In this document: piece by piece, positions 26,498-35,403 of the stretch
Layout: every line of letters begins with the position of its first letter
How positions within the stretch are numbered: the stretch's first letter is position 1
Assembly (NCBI GenBank): GCA_964454015.1
Contig: CAYVQF010000018.1
Location: 1 to 64,000 of the forward strand
Length of the DNA: 64,000 nt
Direction of reading: 5' to 3'
From: CAYVQF01 sp964454015
GTDB taxonomy: Bacteria; Myxococcota_A; Bradymonadia; UBA4248
Made by a program: the position numbers and the translations under genes
The notes under the pieces: model-generated
Told to the model about the DNA's origin: nothing
Seen by the model: the letters and a program-made list of their open reading frames with translations, nothing else
Databases searched by the model: none

Positions 26498-26646
26498 GCG
26501 CTACTTGGCGTTTGGGGAAATAGGGGCTGGCGCTGCGGGGGTTGCCTAGGTCAGGGCGCGCGCAGTCCTTGGCGCCGCGGTGGGCGTGGGGCCTTGGTGT
26601 GGCCTAGCGCGCGTCGTCTGCGCGCGTGGTGCTTGGCAATTTCCTG

Positions 26647-26676
26647 TTGAAATCTTAGGCTTATCGATAGTTATTG
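26647..26676 (+). promoter_or_regulatory. Candidate promoter region of the cell-wall operon
   Basis: TTGAAA (26647-26652) is followed at 18-nt spacing by TTATTG (26671-26676), with a TATCGATA palindrome (26662-26669) between them. It is an A/T-rich island within a very GC-rich 254-nt gap, 76 nt upstream of the first gene of the operon. The -10 match is weak. Confidence 0.3.
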
Positions 26677-26751
26677 TTGGGTGCGCGCATTTTCGCGTGG
26701 TGACGCGAGCAAGGGCGGGTGCGGGCGTGCGCTGTGCGAGGGGAGCGAGGC

Positions 26752-28425
26752 ATGAACCGTCTGGTCTATGAGCGATTGTCGCATCGGGTGTTGTGGTACC
26801 TGTTGGAGGGGGGCCACTTGCGGGCTGCTTCACCGGATCGGATGATATCCTATCAAGTCTATTGCATGCCCCCTGCGGTGCTGTTGTTTGCGCCTGATGA
26901 GGACGCCTATGTGGGTTTGCTCAATCGGGTGACACGGGCCGAGCACTGTGAGGCCTTGGCGGAAGCGCTGCTGCATTTGGTGAGCGTCGAGGAGCGAGAT
27001 GACTGGGTCCTGCTCTCTCCTGGTCTGGAGATCGTGGTGCGGCATGCGGAGGACGGGCGGGCGCGGGCGATACCGGTCTATGACCTGAGTGAGGTGCGTC
27101 GAGAGCTGGAGGAGTCGGCGCGGGTAAGTGCTGCGGCGCAGGAGGGTCAGCGGCGCGCGATCGTGCGGGTGCGTTGGCAGTGGGGGGGGCGTGACCAGGA
27201 AGCGATTTTACAGCAGGGGGATGGGGTTTTGGCTTTGTTGCGGGGGCGGCGGCTTCCTCGGTTGACGCTATACGAGCGTCCAGGGGACGCCTACGAGTTA
27301 GCAGCTTTGGTGGCCCAGGGTTGGTTGGAGGTTGAGAGCGCGAGTGGCCAATCGAGCCATCAACCCTATCACCCGGTGTCGGTGACACATGATATGCGTT
27401 TCAAAGTACGGCCGCTGTGGTGGCGCTTTTGGGAGCGTAGCACTGTGGCGAGCGTCGAGTTGTTGGGGGTGGTCCGCGAGCAGCGTCGGGATATTGCGTT
27501 CGTGGGTCCTGGAGGCGAGAGCTATGTTTGGCGCCGCAACGCCGAGGCTCAGTGTGTGATTGGCGATGCGCGGGACGCGCTGTGGGTGCTCGGTGGGCTG
27601 GACGTGGTGCTGCGGGGGCTGGCTTTTGACCGCATCGAGGTGGAGAACCGGGGTGATGGTGTTTTGTCGTTGACGTGGTTGGGTGGTTACCCTCTGGAGT
27701 TGGCGACAGGGAGTAGGATTTGTATCCAGGGCCGTGATCTGCGAGGGATTGGCTATCGGGGAGGGAGGCTGGAGGTGTCGAGCTTTCGCGAGCCTGAGGT
27801 GGGGCCGCGCTTGCTCGAAGTGCACGGGGTGAGCCGTCGCCAGTTGGCCCGCAAAGGCGAGGCGTCTCTTTTTGGTTTTGAGCAGCCTGTGGCCGAGGTG
27901 TATCAGGTGGGTCTTGGGCTGGAGACATTGGGGGAGGATACGCAGCGGGTGGATGTGACCTTGTCAGGGCGCGAGCTCGGCCCGTTGTTCGTGTTGGCTC
28001 TGGATGGTTGTCCTGGGGCGAAGATTCGAGCCTTGCGCGAGGGCGTGCGGGTAGGCGGGTCGGTATTGTCCGCGGAGGGGTGGCGGGATTTGGGCCATGT
28101 GGTCCGGATCGAGACGGGTGGAGGGGCTTTCCGTTTGGAGGCGGTGGATGAGCTTCGCCTGCTCTTCGAAGAGGAGGTCAAGGTCGCAGAGTTGAGTGAT
28201 GACCCGCGTGACAAGTGGAACTATCTCGGGTGGCGCTTTCGCCCGCAGGGAGGGGGCTTGGTTTTGTCCGGTGGTGGGCGTGTCCCGTTGGTGGTGGATG
28301 GTCGGGTGGTGAAGGCCGAGGCGGTGATTCCTGGGCGGCGAGAGCACCGGGTCGAGGGTGGTGGTGGGATTTTTCGCATCGTGTGTCACCGCTCGGAGTC
28401 CGGCGAGAGGGGGGAAGAGGCGTGA
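26752..28425 (+). CDS. Unknown beta-rich protein heading the SEDS-PBP operon
   Basis: A 557-residue soluble protein that I do not recognise. It has no signal peptide or membrane segment. The N-terminal 130 residues are mixed alpha/beta (VLLFAPDEDAYVGLLNRVTRAEHCEALAEALL). The rest is dominated by Gly-separated beta strands, such as GDGVLSLTWLGGYPLELATGSRICIQGRD and GGGLVLSGGGRVPLVVDGRVV. FHA-like folds are possible, but I see no canonical GR...S..H motif. ATG 26752 is chosen because GGGAGCGAGG precedes it. Its stop overlaps the start of the next gene (GTGA), so it is translated together with the SEDS-PBP fusion. It may act as its cytoplasmic regulator; that is inference. Confidence 0.7.
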   Translation: MNRLVYERLSHRVLWYLLEGGHLRAASPDRMISYQVYCMPPAVLLFAPDEDAYVGLLNRVTRAEHCEALAEALLHLVSVEERDDWVLLSPGLEIVVRHAEDGRARAIPVYDLSEVRRELEESARVSAAAQEGQRRAIVRVRWQWGGRDQEAILQQGDGVLALLRGRRLPRLTLYERPGDAYELAALVAQGWLEVESASGQSSHQPYHPVSVTHDMRFKVRPLWWRFWERSTVASVELLGVVREQRRDIAFVGPGGESYVWRRNAEAQCVIGDARDALWVLGGLDVVLRGLAFDRIEVENRGDGVLSLTWLGGYPLELATGSRICIQGRDLRGIGYRGGRLEVSSFREPEVGPRLLEVHGVSRRQLARKGEASLFGFEQPVAEVYQVGLGLETLGEDTQRVDVTLSGRELGPLFVLALDGCPGAKIRALREGVRVGGSVLSAEGWRDLGHVVRIETGGGAFRLEAVDELRLLFEEEVKVAELSDDPRDKWNYLGWRFRPQGGGLVLSGGGRVPLVVDGRVVKAEAVIPGRREHRVEGGGGIFRIVCHRSESGERGEEA

Positions 28426-31400
28426 TATTGCCGTGGCTAGAAGGGTTGGCCTGGTCAGAGCCGCAGATTCACTTGGGGGTGTTGGCGGCACTGGGGGCAG
28501 GATCTTCTTTACTGCTGTTGAGCGTGCTGTTGAGCTTTTTCAGCAGGGGTGACGGGGGCTTGCTGACGCGGCTCTGGGGCGCGATGGTGGTGTTGCTCGG
28601 TACGGTTGGGGTTCAGGCCGCGAGTGAAGTGGTCAGCCACGGTGGGGTGGACGTGGCGGCGGTGAGCTGGGGGGTGTGGTCATTGTCCTTGGTGGTGTTG
28701 GTGGTGCTGAGCACAGTGGCGTCAGCGCGGACAGGCTTCGTGGTGGTGGCGGCGCACGGGATGACCTGTTGCGGCTGGATGGTGTATTTGGCGTTGGTGC
28801 GCGCCGTGCCTGAGGCGGGCGATCCGACTTGGGAGATGGGTCGGATGGCTGATGTGGCGCTGTTCAATGGCGTGGGGGGGGCGGTTTTGTTGTGCAGCGC
28901 CTTCCTCGGGGTGTGGCGGCGCGGCTGGTGGGTGCGTGGCCTCTATCTATTGGCGGGTCTTTTTCTCTTGTTTTCCATGGCGACGGTAGCAGAGGATCAC
29001 CCGCGGGCGTCGCTGACGAGTGTGGTGTTGGTGCTATTGGTGGCGTTGTTAGGGGCTGGCTGGTTGCTTCTGTACTGGCCGGCGCGGGGCAAGCGCAGCG
29101 TGGCGTTGGGGCTGTTGTTGCTGCAGCGGGCTTGGGGGCGTCTGTTGCGCAGCCGGGTCTTTGGCGGGATGCTGGTGGCGGCGCCTGTGTTTCTGGCGAT
29201 GTTGGGCTGGTTGTTGGGGGGCGATGCCGACGCCCGCGATGCGGCGCGGATCACGCTATTGGGGATAGATGCCACTCCCAACTTGTGGGTGCCGTTGTTT
29301 TTTGCGTTGGCCATTGGCTACTTGCTGGGTCGGGACTTAGGGCGCTACCAGGTGTGGTGGGTGCTGGCGCTGACGCTGTTGGTGCTGGTGTTCATGTTGA
29401 GCCAGAAGGAGGTGGGCAACTCAGCGGTGTTGGTGGTCACCTTGGCGGTGGCTTTGTTGGTGGCGCGGGGCACGGTGTTGCACCTGGGGGTGGCGGGTTT
29501 GGTGGGCTTGGCAGGGGTGGCCTTGGCCTATTACTTGGCTCCGATTTTCGATGTGGTGCCCTACACTTTCTACGAACGGATCCACTTGTGGTTGGGCGGT
29601 GCAGAGTTGATGCATCGGGGTGGTTCGTTGGTGGCGTCGAGCCACATCAGCTACGACGTGGGCGGCTTCTGGGGCATTGGGATTCATCGGAGCCCAGGCT
29701 TGGATTTGCACCGCTTGATGGTGGCCTTGGACACGGATTTTCCGCTGACGGTGTTGGGGCTTTCGGGGGGCTTGCCGCTGCTGTTGGCCTTTGTGCTGTA
29801 TTTGACGTCCTTGGCGCTGATGGGTTTGCAGATCGTGCGTCGGATGGGCTATGGGGGCAACAAGAGGCGGGCGCGGCGGGCGGCGCCACTGTTGGCAGCG
29901 TTGTGGGCGGTGCCGGTGGTGTCGACGTTGGTCAACCTCTTTGGTGCGGTTTTGCAGGCGATGCCCTTTACGGGTATTCCGGTGGCGTTCGTGAGCTACA
30001 GCTTGAGCTTCACCGTGGGGAATTTTTTCGTGTTGTCCGTTTTCCTGTTTTTGGGCAACGCCGATGCCGCTCGTCGACGGGTGAAGGCGACGTTGGAGAG
30101 GCGAGAGGGCCTGGCGGGCTTGAGCGCATTTGGGGCCGTTCCGGGCGCGGCGGCGCGCCGTCTACAGGAGGTGGAAGGCGAGAAGGTGGTGAGGCGGTGG
30201 CGATGGCGATGGGGTTGGCATGGGCTGAATCTGTTGCTGTGGCGTTGGCGACGTCGGGCGCGTTTCCGCAGTGTCGAGGGTGGCTTACGGGTGCTGGTGT
30301 TGTTGGTGTTGGGGGCGGCGGTGGTGGCGGGGCTGCGTTTGTGGGAGCGCTACACGGACAACGCGGTGTATTTTTCTCATCCGCGTTTGCATAGGGTGGT
30401 GCAGGTCGAGGTGCTGCAAGAGGAGGATGGGCCGTTGCGCTGGGTGGTGCGTGAGGGTCCGGGCGAGGTCTTGGGTGTTTTGGAGGAAGGGCAGCGGCTG
30501 GTGGTGGACGAATTGTTGCTGCGTTTTCGGCGAGGTGCGTTGGAGGTGTTGGGGGGGTGTTACGATGAGGCGCGTTTTGGGCAGGGCATCAGCTTGGGCT
30601 ATGCGGGTATGCTCGATGCACCCGAGTTGCCGTGGGTAGGGCGCTGGGTGGAGGGAGAGCTGAGCCGCCGCTGGGGGCGGCGACTGCGCAATGACATCGT
30701 GATTCCCGAGGGGAGTATCGCGATGCACCATGCGGTGGTGCGGCGGCACGATGGTGGGCGTTTCGTGGTGGACGCGGTGCGCAGCGATTTCGACGTGACG
30801 CTTCTGGATGGGGCGGGTGAGGAGAAGTTCAGCGGGGAGCGGCTCATGGGGCAGTTGCGGACATTGGACTGGGTTGGGATTACCGAGGCGACGACGATAG
30901 GTGAGGGAGAGTCTTTCGTCATTGGTGAACCCATGCCGCTGCGTTTTTCTTTGGAGCGTTCGGCCTCTGGGGCGTTGTGTCTGGTAGGGCAGCGGCCGTT
31001 GCAGCGCTATGTGTTGTCGACCATTGGCCCGACGGTGTTGGGGGGCAGTGATGTGCGTCGTCGTCGTCTCGGTGGGGTGACGCAGGATCAGGAGTTCGTC
31101 GAGGCTTTCAAGGTGGCGGCCGAGGCAGGCCTGCTGTGGGTGGGAGAGACGGGGGGGCTGGAGACGATTCCCTTCGATGAGGGCGCGCGGCGTTCCTGGG
31201 ATGCTCGGCGCCGAACGCAGTTTAGCCGGGTTTTTACGGTGATCCGCCAGCAGGGTCGTGACGGGGGCATGGTGGAGACGCTGGCATGGTCACGCCCCTT
31301 TTATCGGGACGGAACGCGGGCGTTCAGGCCCCGTCGGGAGTTGGATGCTTTCGTGGTACGTGGGCGCCGGGTCTTGGGCTTGGCAGAGCCAGAGCGTTTT

Positions 31401-33032
31401 TCGCGGGTGCTGCCGACGGGTCGAGCGGCCTTGGATCCCGAGCGTTATGGCTCGCTGCTGGACCGGCAAGGGCGAGGTCTGTCGCGGGTGGCGGCGGGTG
31501 TGTTGCGGGTGGACGCGCACTTGGTCGGTGGTGGCGCGCTGTTGGGCTACAATTTCGAAGGTGAGGCGACCCGGGATGGTTTGTTGCGCATTTTTTCTTC
31601 GCTGATGCGGGGCACAGAGGAGGCGGTCGATCCGCGGCGCGAGCTGGCGGAGTTATTGGTGGGAGAGTGGCGGGCGGCCTGGGGCTGGGATGTGGTGTTG
31701 ACGCTGGATGCGGCGGTGCAGGGGGTGACCTATGAGGTGATGGCGGACGAGGTGCGCAAGCTGAAGCGGCGTGCGCCGCATGACGCACATCATGCGTCAG
31801 CGGTGGTGCTGGGTCCGGGCAATCGTGTGGTAGCGGTGGTACAGTTTCCCGACACGGGTGATCTGACGCGTTTGGCCGAGGTCACGGAGTGGAAGCGTCT
31901 GCAGCAGGCGATGCCCATGCGGGCGCCGGCTTTGGATGCCTTTCATCGGCGCACGACCATGGGGTCGACGGTGAAGGTGTTGTCCATGATCGCTGCCTTT
32001 CGCCATGCCGAGGGGGTGCTCTTTGAAGAGAATGGCGAGTGGTATATCGATGCGCGTGGTGACAGTGGCAATGGTTTGCGTGGTCGTTTCATGGACCGCG
32101 GCGGGACCCTTTCGACGTGGCGAGGGCGGCGCATCGTACCGATCAGCAATTTTGAGAACAAGGCATTTGGTCGGGTGATTTCCTTGCGGGAGATGATCGT
32201 GCAGTCGGTAAACACGGCGGCTTCTTACATGGGTGCCAACCTGGGTCGGGCGCGTTACGAGGAGTTGTATGCGGTGACCGGTATGAACACGGCGCAGGAT
32301 TTGCTGAGCCCGGACTTGGGTCCCGATGGTGCATGGGGGCATTTTATCGAGCGTTATCCTCGGGACGCGGCGACGGGTTTGGGGGCCGCGGTGGCGGTCT
32401 TACCCGAGGGGGAGCGTTGGACCGTGTCGTATACGGCGCGCCTGCCGCTGTCAGGGAACTCCGACTTCTCGGTGTTGAATCTGGCGGCAGGGACGAGCAT
32501 CGTGGCGCGGCATGGGCGCTACGTGGCGCCGCGCCTGGTGGAGGGTATGCGGCACCGCAAGACAGGTCAGTGGGTTGGCTTTGCCGAACCGGAGGTGTTG
32601 CAGGTCATCAGCGAGGAGCATGCCGCTTTGGCGACGTCGTATATGCGGGATGTGTTGCGGCGGGGAACGGCGCAGAGTTTCCGGCGTGAGGCGGCGCTGG
32701 AGATTTGGCGGGAGACGGCCGGGAAGACCGGTACGGGTGAGACCGTGGTGCCAGTGGATCCGAACGCCTCCTACGATCGATTGAACAAGCCGAAGACGCG
32801 GGACAACAAGGTATTCGTTGCTTTTTGGCCGACGTCGTCGCCAGATCCCTATGTGGTGGCGGTGCTCTTCGAGCAGAGCAGTCACTTGGATGGGCGGGTG
32901 GCGGTGCGGGCGACGCGGCGCATCATCGAGGGCTTGGCGGGCTTGGAGCTGGCCGATCCCTTTGCAGTGATTGGCAGCACGATTGGGGGCGGGGTGGCGT
33001 GGCGGGAGACGGCTGAAGGAGCGAAGCCATGA
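28422..33032 (+). CDS. SEDS polymerase - FHA-like - class B PBP transpeptidase fusion
   Basis: A 1536-residue inner-membrane protein predicted to both polymerise and crosslink peptidoglycan. Residues 1-240 hold about seven extra membrane segments. Residues about 245-550 are a RodA/FtsW/SpoVE-type SEDS core: VGNSAVL (331-337, at the QPDLGT position), VPYTFYERIHLWL, TDF with candidate catalytic Asp439, and PFTGIP (515-520) followed by FVSYSLSF. A strongly basic cytoplasmic loop is followed by a membrane anchor (about 622-640). Residues about 740-840 look FHA-like (RNDIVIPEGSIAMHHAVV, N757). The C-terminal transpeptidase has S1182-TVK, S1262-VN and K1435-TGTG. The start is GTG 28422, overlapping the preceding stop. 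Normally RodA/FtsW and PBP2/PBP3 are separate subunits. Domain calls for SEDS and PBP are secure; the FHA call is moderate. Confidence 0.92.
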   Translation: MILPWLEGLAWSEPQIHLGVLAALGAGSSLLLLSVLLSFFSRGDGGLLTRLWGAMVVLLGTVGVQAASEVVSHGGVDVAAVSWGVWSLSLVVLVVLSTVASARTGFVVVAAHGMTCCGWMVYLALVRAVPEAGDPTWEMGRMADVALFNGVGGAVLLCSAFLGVWRRGWWVRGLYLLAGLFLLFSMATVAEDHPRASLTSVVLVLLVALLGAGWLLLYWPARGKRSVALGLLLLQRAWGRLLRSRVFGGMLVAAPVFLAMLGWLLGGDADARDAARITLLGIDATPNLWVPLFFALAIGYLLGRDLGRYQVWWVLALTLLVLVFMLSQKEVGNSAVLVVTLAVALLVARGTVLHLGVAGLVGLAGVALAYYLAPIFDVVPYTFYERIHLWLGGAELMHRGGSLVASSHISYDVGGFWGIGIHRSPGLDLHRLMVALDTDFPLTVLGLSGGLPLLLAFVLYLTSLALMGLQIVRRMGYGGNKRRARRAAPLLAALWAVPVVSTLVNLFGAVLQAMPFTGIPVAFVSYSLSFTVGNFFVLSVFLFLGNADAARRRVKATLERREGLAGLSAFGAVPGAAARRLQEVEGEKVVRRWRWRWGWHGLNLLLWRWRRRARFRSVEGGLRVLVLLVLGAAVVAGLRLWERYTDNAVYFSHPRLHRVVQVEVLQEEDGPLRWVVREGPGEVLGVLEEGQRLVVDELLLRFRRGALEVLGGCYDEARFGQGISLGYAGMLDAPELPWVGRWVEGELSRRWGRRLRNDIVIPEGSIAMHHAVVRRHDGGRFVVDAVRSDFDVTLLDGAGEEKFSGERLMGQLRTLDWVGITEATTIGEGESFVIGEPMPLRFSLERSASGALCLVGQRPLQRYVLSTIGPTVLGGSDVRRRRLGGVTQDQEFVEAFKVAAEAGLLWVGETGGLETIPFDEGARRSWDARRRTQFSRVFTVIRQQGRDGGMVETLAWSRPFYRDGTRAFRPRRELDAFVVRGRRVLGLAEPERFSRVLPTGRAALDPERYGSLLDRQGRGLSRVAAGVLRVDAHLVGGGALLGYNFEGEATRDGLLRIFSSLMRGTEEAVDPRRELAELLVGEWRAAWGWDVVLTLDAAVQGVTYEVMADEVRKLKRRAPHDAHHASAVVLGPGNRVVAVVQFPDTGDLTRLAEVTEWKRLQQAMPMRAPALDAFHRRTTMGSTVKVLSMIAAFRHAEGVLFEENGEWYIDARGDSGNGLRGRFMDRGGTLSTWRGRRIVPISNFENKAFGRVISLREMIVQSVNTAASYMGANLGRARYEELYAVTGMNTAQDLLSPDLGPDGAWGHFIERYPRDAATGLGAAVAVLPEGERWTVSYTARLPLSGNSDFSVLNLAAGTSIVARHGRYVAPRLVEGMRHRKTGQWVGFAEPEVLQVISEEHAALATSYMRDVLRRGTAQSFRREAALEIWRETAGKTGTGETVVPVDPNASYDRLNKPKTRDNKVFVAFWPTSSPDPYVVAVLFEQSSHLDGRVAVRATRRIIEGLAGLELADPFAVIGSTIGGGVAWRETAEGAKP

Positions 33033-34284
33033 TGGAGCGATTGTTGGGTTGGAAGGGACACGGACTTTGGGCACCGTTGGCGTTGGCGCTTTTTCTGCTG
33101 TGGTCTCGGGGTGCTTGGGCAGAAAGGGATCCGGACGCGGGGCTCGCCGATGAGGAGGTTGAGGAGGGGCCGGCGCCTCTGCCGTGGTGTGGGGCGCGTC
33201 CGCCGATGGAGGTGGTGGCGGGCTTTGACGATGGCAAGTTTTTCCAGGCGGTGGTGCCCATGTCCCGGGAGGCCTTCGATGAGATGTTGGCGACCTTGTG
33301 TCCTGGGGATAGGGTGCGGGTGGTGACCTTTGGGACCACGTTGCAGTGGCTTGGCGCGGCTGTGGAGATCACCGACGAGGAGTCGCTGGCGGTGTTGTCA
33401 CGCCGGCTGCGGACACGGCCGGCGCTGGCGGCCCAGCACTCGATCAACGATCTGTTGGTGAAGGGTGCCTTCAGCCACTGGGACGCTTTGGATTTGGCGG
33501 AGGACACGATTCTGGCGTTGTATGTGTTTACGGACACCATCGAGAGTGACGCGCCGCCGCGCTATGAGGGTGACTTCGACTGGACGAGTCTCCCGAGTTA
33601 TATGCAGAACTCATTGCTGGTGGTGGTGAGTTTGCTGGAGCGGGCTGCGCCGAGTGGCCGGCCGAGCATTTTTACGGTATCGGCGCCGCCAGGGTGGAAG
33701 GTGTCGGCGTTTCCGTCAGGTGGATTGACGCGCTATCGGACGTGGCGCAGGTGTTTACGCCGCCGGCGCCAGCGCCCGAGGTGCAAGAGACGGGTGGTGA
33801 GGTGCAGGTGGTGGTGGTGCAGACGCAGGCGGGAGGTCCAGATCCGTGGTTGTGGTTGTGGGTGGTGATTGGCTCGTTGACGGGTTTGGTGTTCGTGGCC
33901 TTTGCTGTGGGTCGGTGGACGGCGGTGCGACGGGAGCGTTTGCGGCGGGCGCGGGCGAGAGAGGGGCATGAGCTGTCGCTGACGCTGGTGCTGCGGGACA
34001 GGTTGAGTGGGGCGGTGGTGCGGGAGGAGACGCTGCAGTTGCGGGACTTGTTGCGAATTGGCGCGGGTGAAGGTGCGGACTTTTTCGTTGCGGGTCCGTA
34101 CACGGTAGAGTTGATGAACGCGGCGGATGGGCCTGCGGTGCGGAGTGCGAACTTGCTGGGTATTGAAGTTCACCGCCAGGGTGGTCGTCGTTTGTCCGTG
34201 GCCGATGGGCAGGTGGTCCGGGTGCAGAGCGGGGATCGCCTGGATGTCGGTGGTGGGCAAGAGGTCGAAGTTCGCTTTCAATGA
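33029..34284 (+). pseudogene. vWA-like ectodomain membrane protein, interrupted by a -1 frameshift
   Basis: One gene split over two frames. From ATG 33029 (overlapping the previous stop as ATGA) it encodes a signal peptide (LALALFLLWSRGAWA) and a vWA-like domain: a long region with VRVVTFGTTLQWLGAAVEI and ILALYVFTDTIESDAP. After IF at a run of five T (33669-33673) this frame turns into Arg-rich nonsense. One extra T restores IFYGIGAARVEGVGVSVRWIDALSDV in the next frame. That frame continues through a Pro-rich linker, a membrane helix (WLWLWVVIGSLTGLVFVAFAVG) and a cytoplasmic FHA-like beta domain (LRIGAGEGADFFVAGP ... VEVRF) to 34284. Corrected length is 418 residues. A homopolymer sequencing error or a real mutation are both possible. 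Confidence 0.8.
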
Positions 34285-34302
34285 ACACGTCTGGAGCGAG
34301 CC

Positions 34303-35379
34303 ATGGGCAAGCCAAAACTATTTGTGGGCGTAGGTACAGAGGTGGTGCTTCAGGCGTTGTTGCCGGTATGTCGTGAGGTGATGCAGCGTCGCGAGGGGGC
34401 ATGGCCAGAGGATGTGCACGTGCTCTGTGCCGACAGCGATCGGCGCTCTCAGCACCGGTACAAGGAGGGAGACTATCCTCAGGATGCGGTGGTTTATGTG
34501 CAGCTCTCTCTGCAGCAGGTGAGAGAGGCCGTGGAGCGGCGGCGAGAGGAGTTTTCCGACATCTGGGTGCCTGAGTTGGCGGCGTTGCTGAAGACGGCGC
34601 CAGACAATGGCGCGTGCATGGTGCCGATGTTGGGACGGCTGATGCTGCGGGCCGTCAGGCCGACGCTGATGCGGCAACTGACGACTTTGCGCCGGGACTT
34701 TTTGGCGGCCAATCAGGAGGTCCCAGATGTCTTCGTGGTGATGAACCCCCTTTCGGGGACCTCGCGTGGCAGCGTCTACGATCTTCCTGCCTATCTTCGG
34801 CACGTTTGGCCGGAGGCGATGATTACGGTGCTGCTGATTTACCCGATAGGTGTGGAGCGTATCGATGCCCACTCGGCAGCGATCTATCAGACGAACTTCG
34901 TCGAGGCGTTGCGGATCGTCGAGGCGGCCACGACGCCGCAGGCGTTCAAGGTCTTTGCCGATCCCAAACAAGGCTGGGTCAGTCATGCGGCGATGCCTCT
35001 GATCAACAACGTGTTGGTCTTTGATGCCCGATACGGAAACCGCCGTTTGACCGAGTTTGACCCGTTAGAGTTGTCTCTCCCGGGCGGTCTCCCCGAGCTA
35101 TTTCGACACGTGGTGTCGTTGCTGACGGGTTTGGCCCTACGAGATCCTTTCGCGGACTGGTTGCTGGGGCGGTTGTCGGACGTGACGGTGCATCGCAGTC
35201 AGGCGGTGGTGGCGGGCATGCGGACCACTTGTCATGCGGTGCACGATTTGCGTCTCCACTTCGACAGCGAGCGATTTCAGCGTGCCTTGTTCGAGCGCGC
35301 CTTGATGCGGGTTCTGGAGCCGCTGCGCAAGGGTCGGGTGGGTGGCGGGGACGAGAGTGGCTTTTTGGCCGAGGACTGA
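34303..35379 (+). CDS. Divergent tubulin/FtsZ-superfamily protein
   Basis: A 358-residue cytoplasmic protein. The N-terminus KLFVGVGTEVVLQALLPV matches the first nucleotide-binding strand-loop of tubulin-like proteins (GLGGTG in the Tubulin_2 group). VHVLCADSD fits the second strand with its Asp. VFVVMNPLSGTSRGSVYDLPAYLRH (from residue 143) corresponds to the tubulin signature region (GGGTGSG in FtsZ/tubulin, AGGTGSGMFLDLAYLLR in Tubulin_2). Here the T-loop is degenerate: SGTSRGS (151-157) has lost most of its Gly. The order of segments and size fit the GTPase half of Tubulin_2 proteins, whose other half is helical; the next gene may supply that half. It lies 18 nt after the frameshifted gene. 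Polymerisation and GTP binding are uncertain. Confidence 0.6.
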   Translation: MGKPKLFVGVGTEVVLQALLPVCREVMQRREGAWPEDVHVLCADSDRRSQHRYKEGDYPQDAVVYVQLSLQQVREAVERRREEFSDIWVPELAALLKTAPDNGACMVPMLGRLMLRAVRPTLMRQLTTLRRDFLAANQEVPDVFVVMNPLSGTSRGSVYDLPAYLRHVWPEAMITVLLIYPIGVERIDAHSAAIYQTNFVEALRIVEAATTPQAFKVFADPKQGWVSHAAMPLINNVLVFDARYGNRRLTEFDPLELSLPGGLPELFRHVVSLLTGLALRDPFADWLLGRLSDVTVHRSQAVVAGMRTTCHAVHDLRLHFDSERFQRALFERALMRVLEPLRKGRVGGGDESGFLAED

Positions 35380-35403
35380 CGGTAGCGGGTAGAGGAGGCG
35401 GTG

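Noticed and set aside
33694..34284. Separate gene starting at GTG 33694
   Set aside because: Its sequence continues the upstream gene when one T is added at the T run, it lacks an RBS, and it begins in the middle of a domain.
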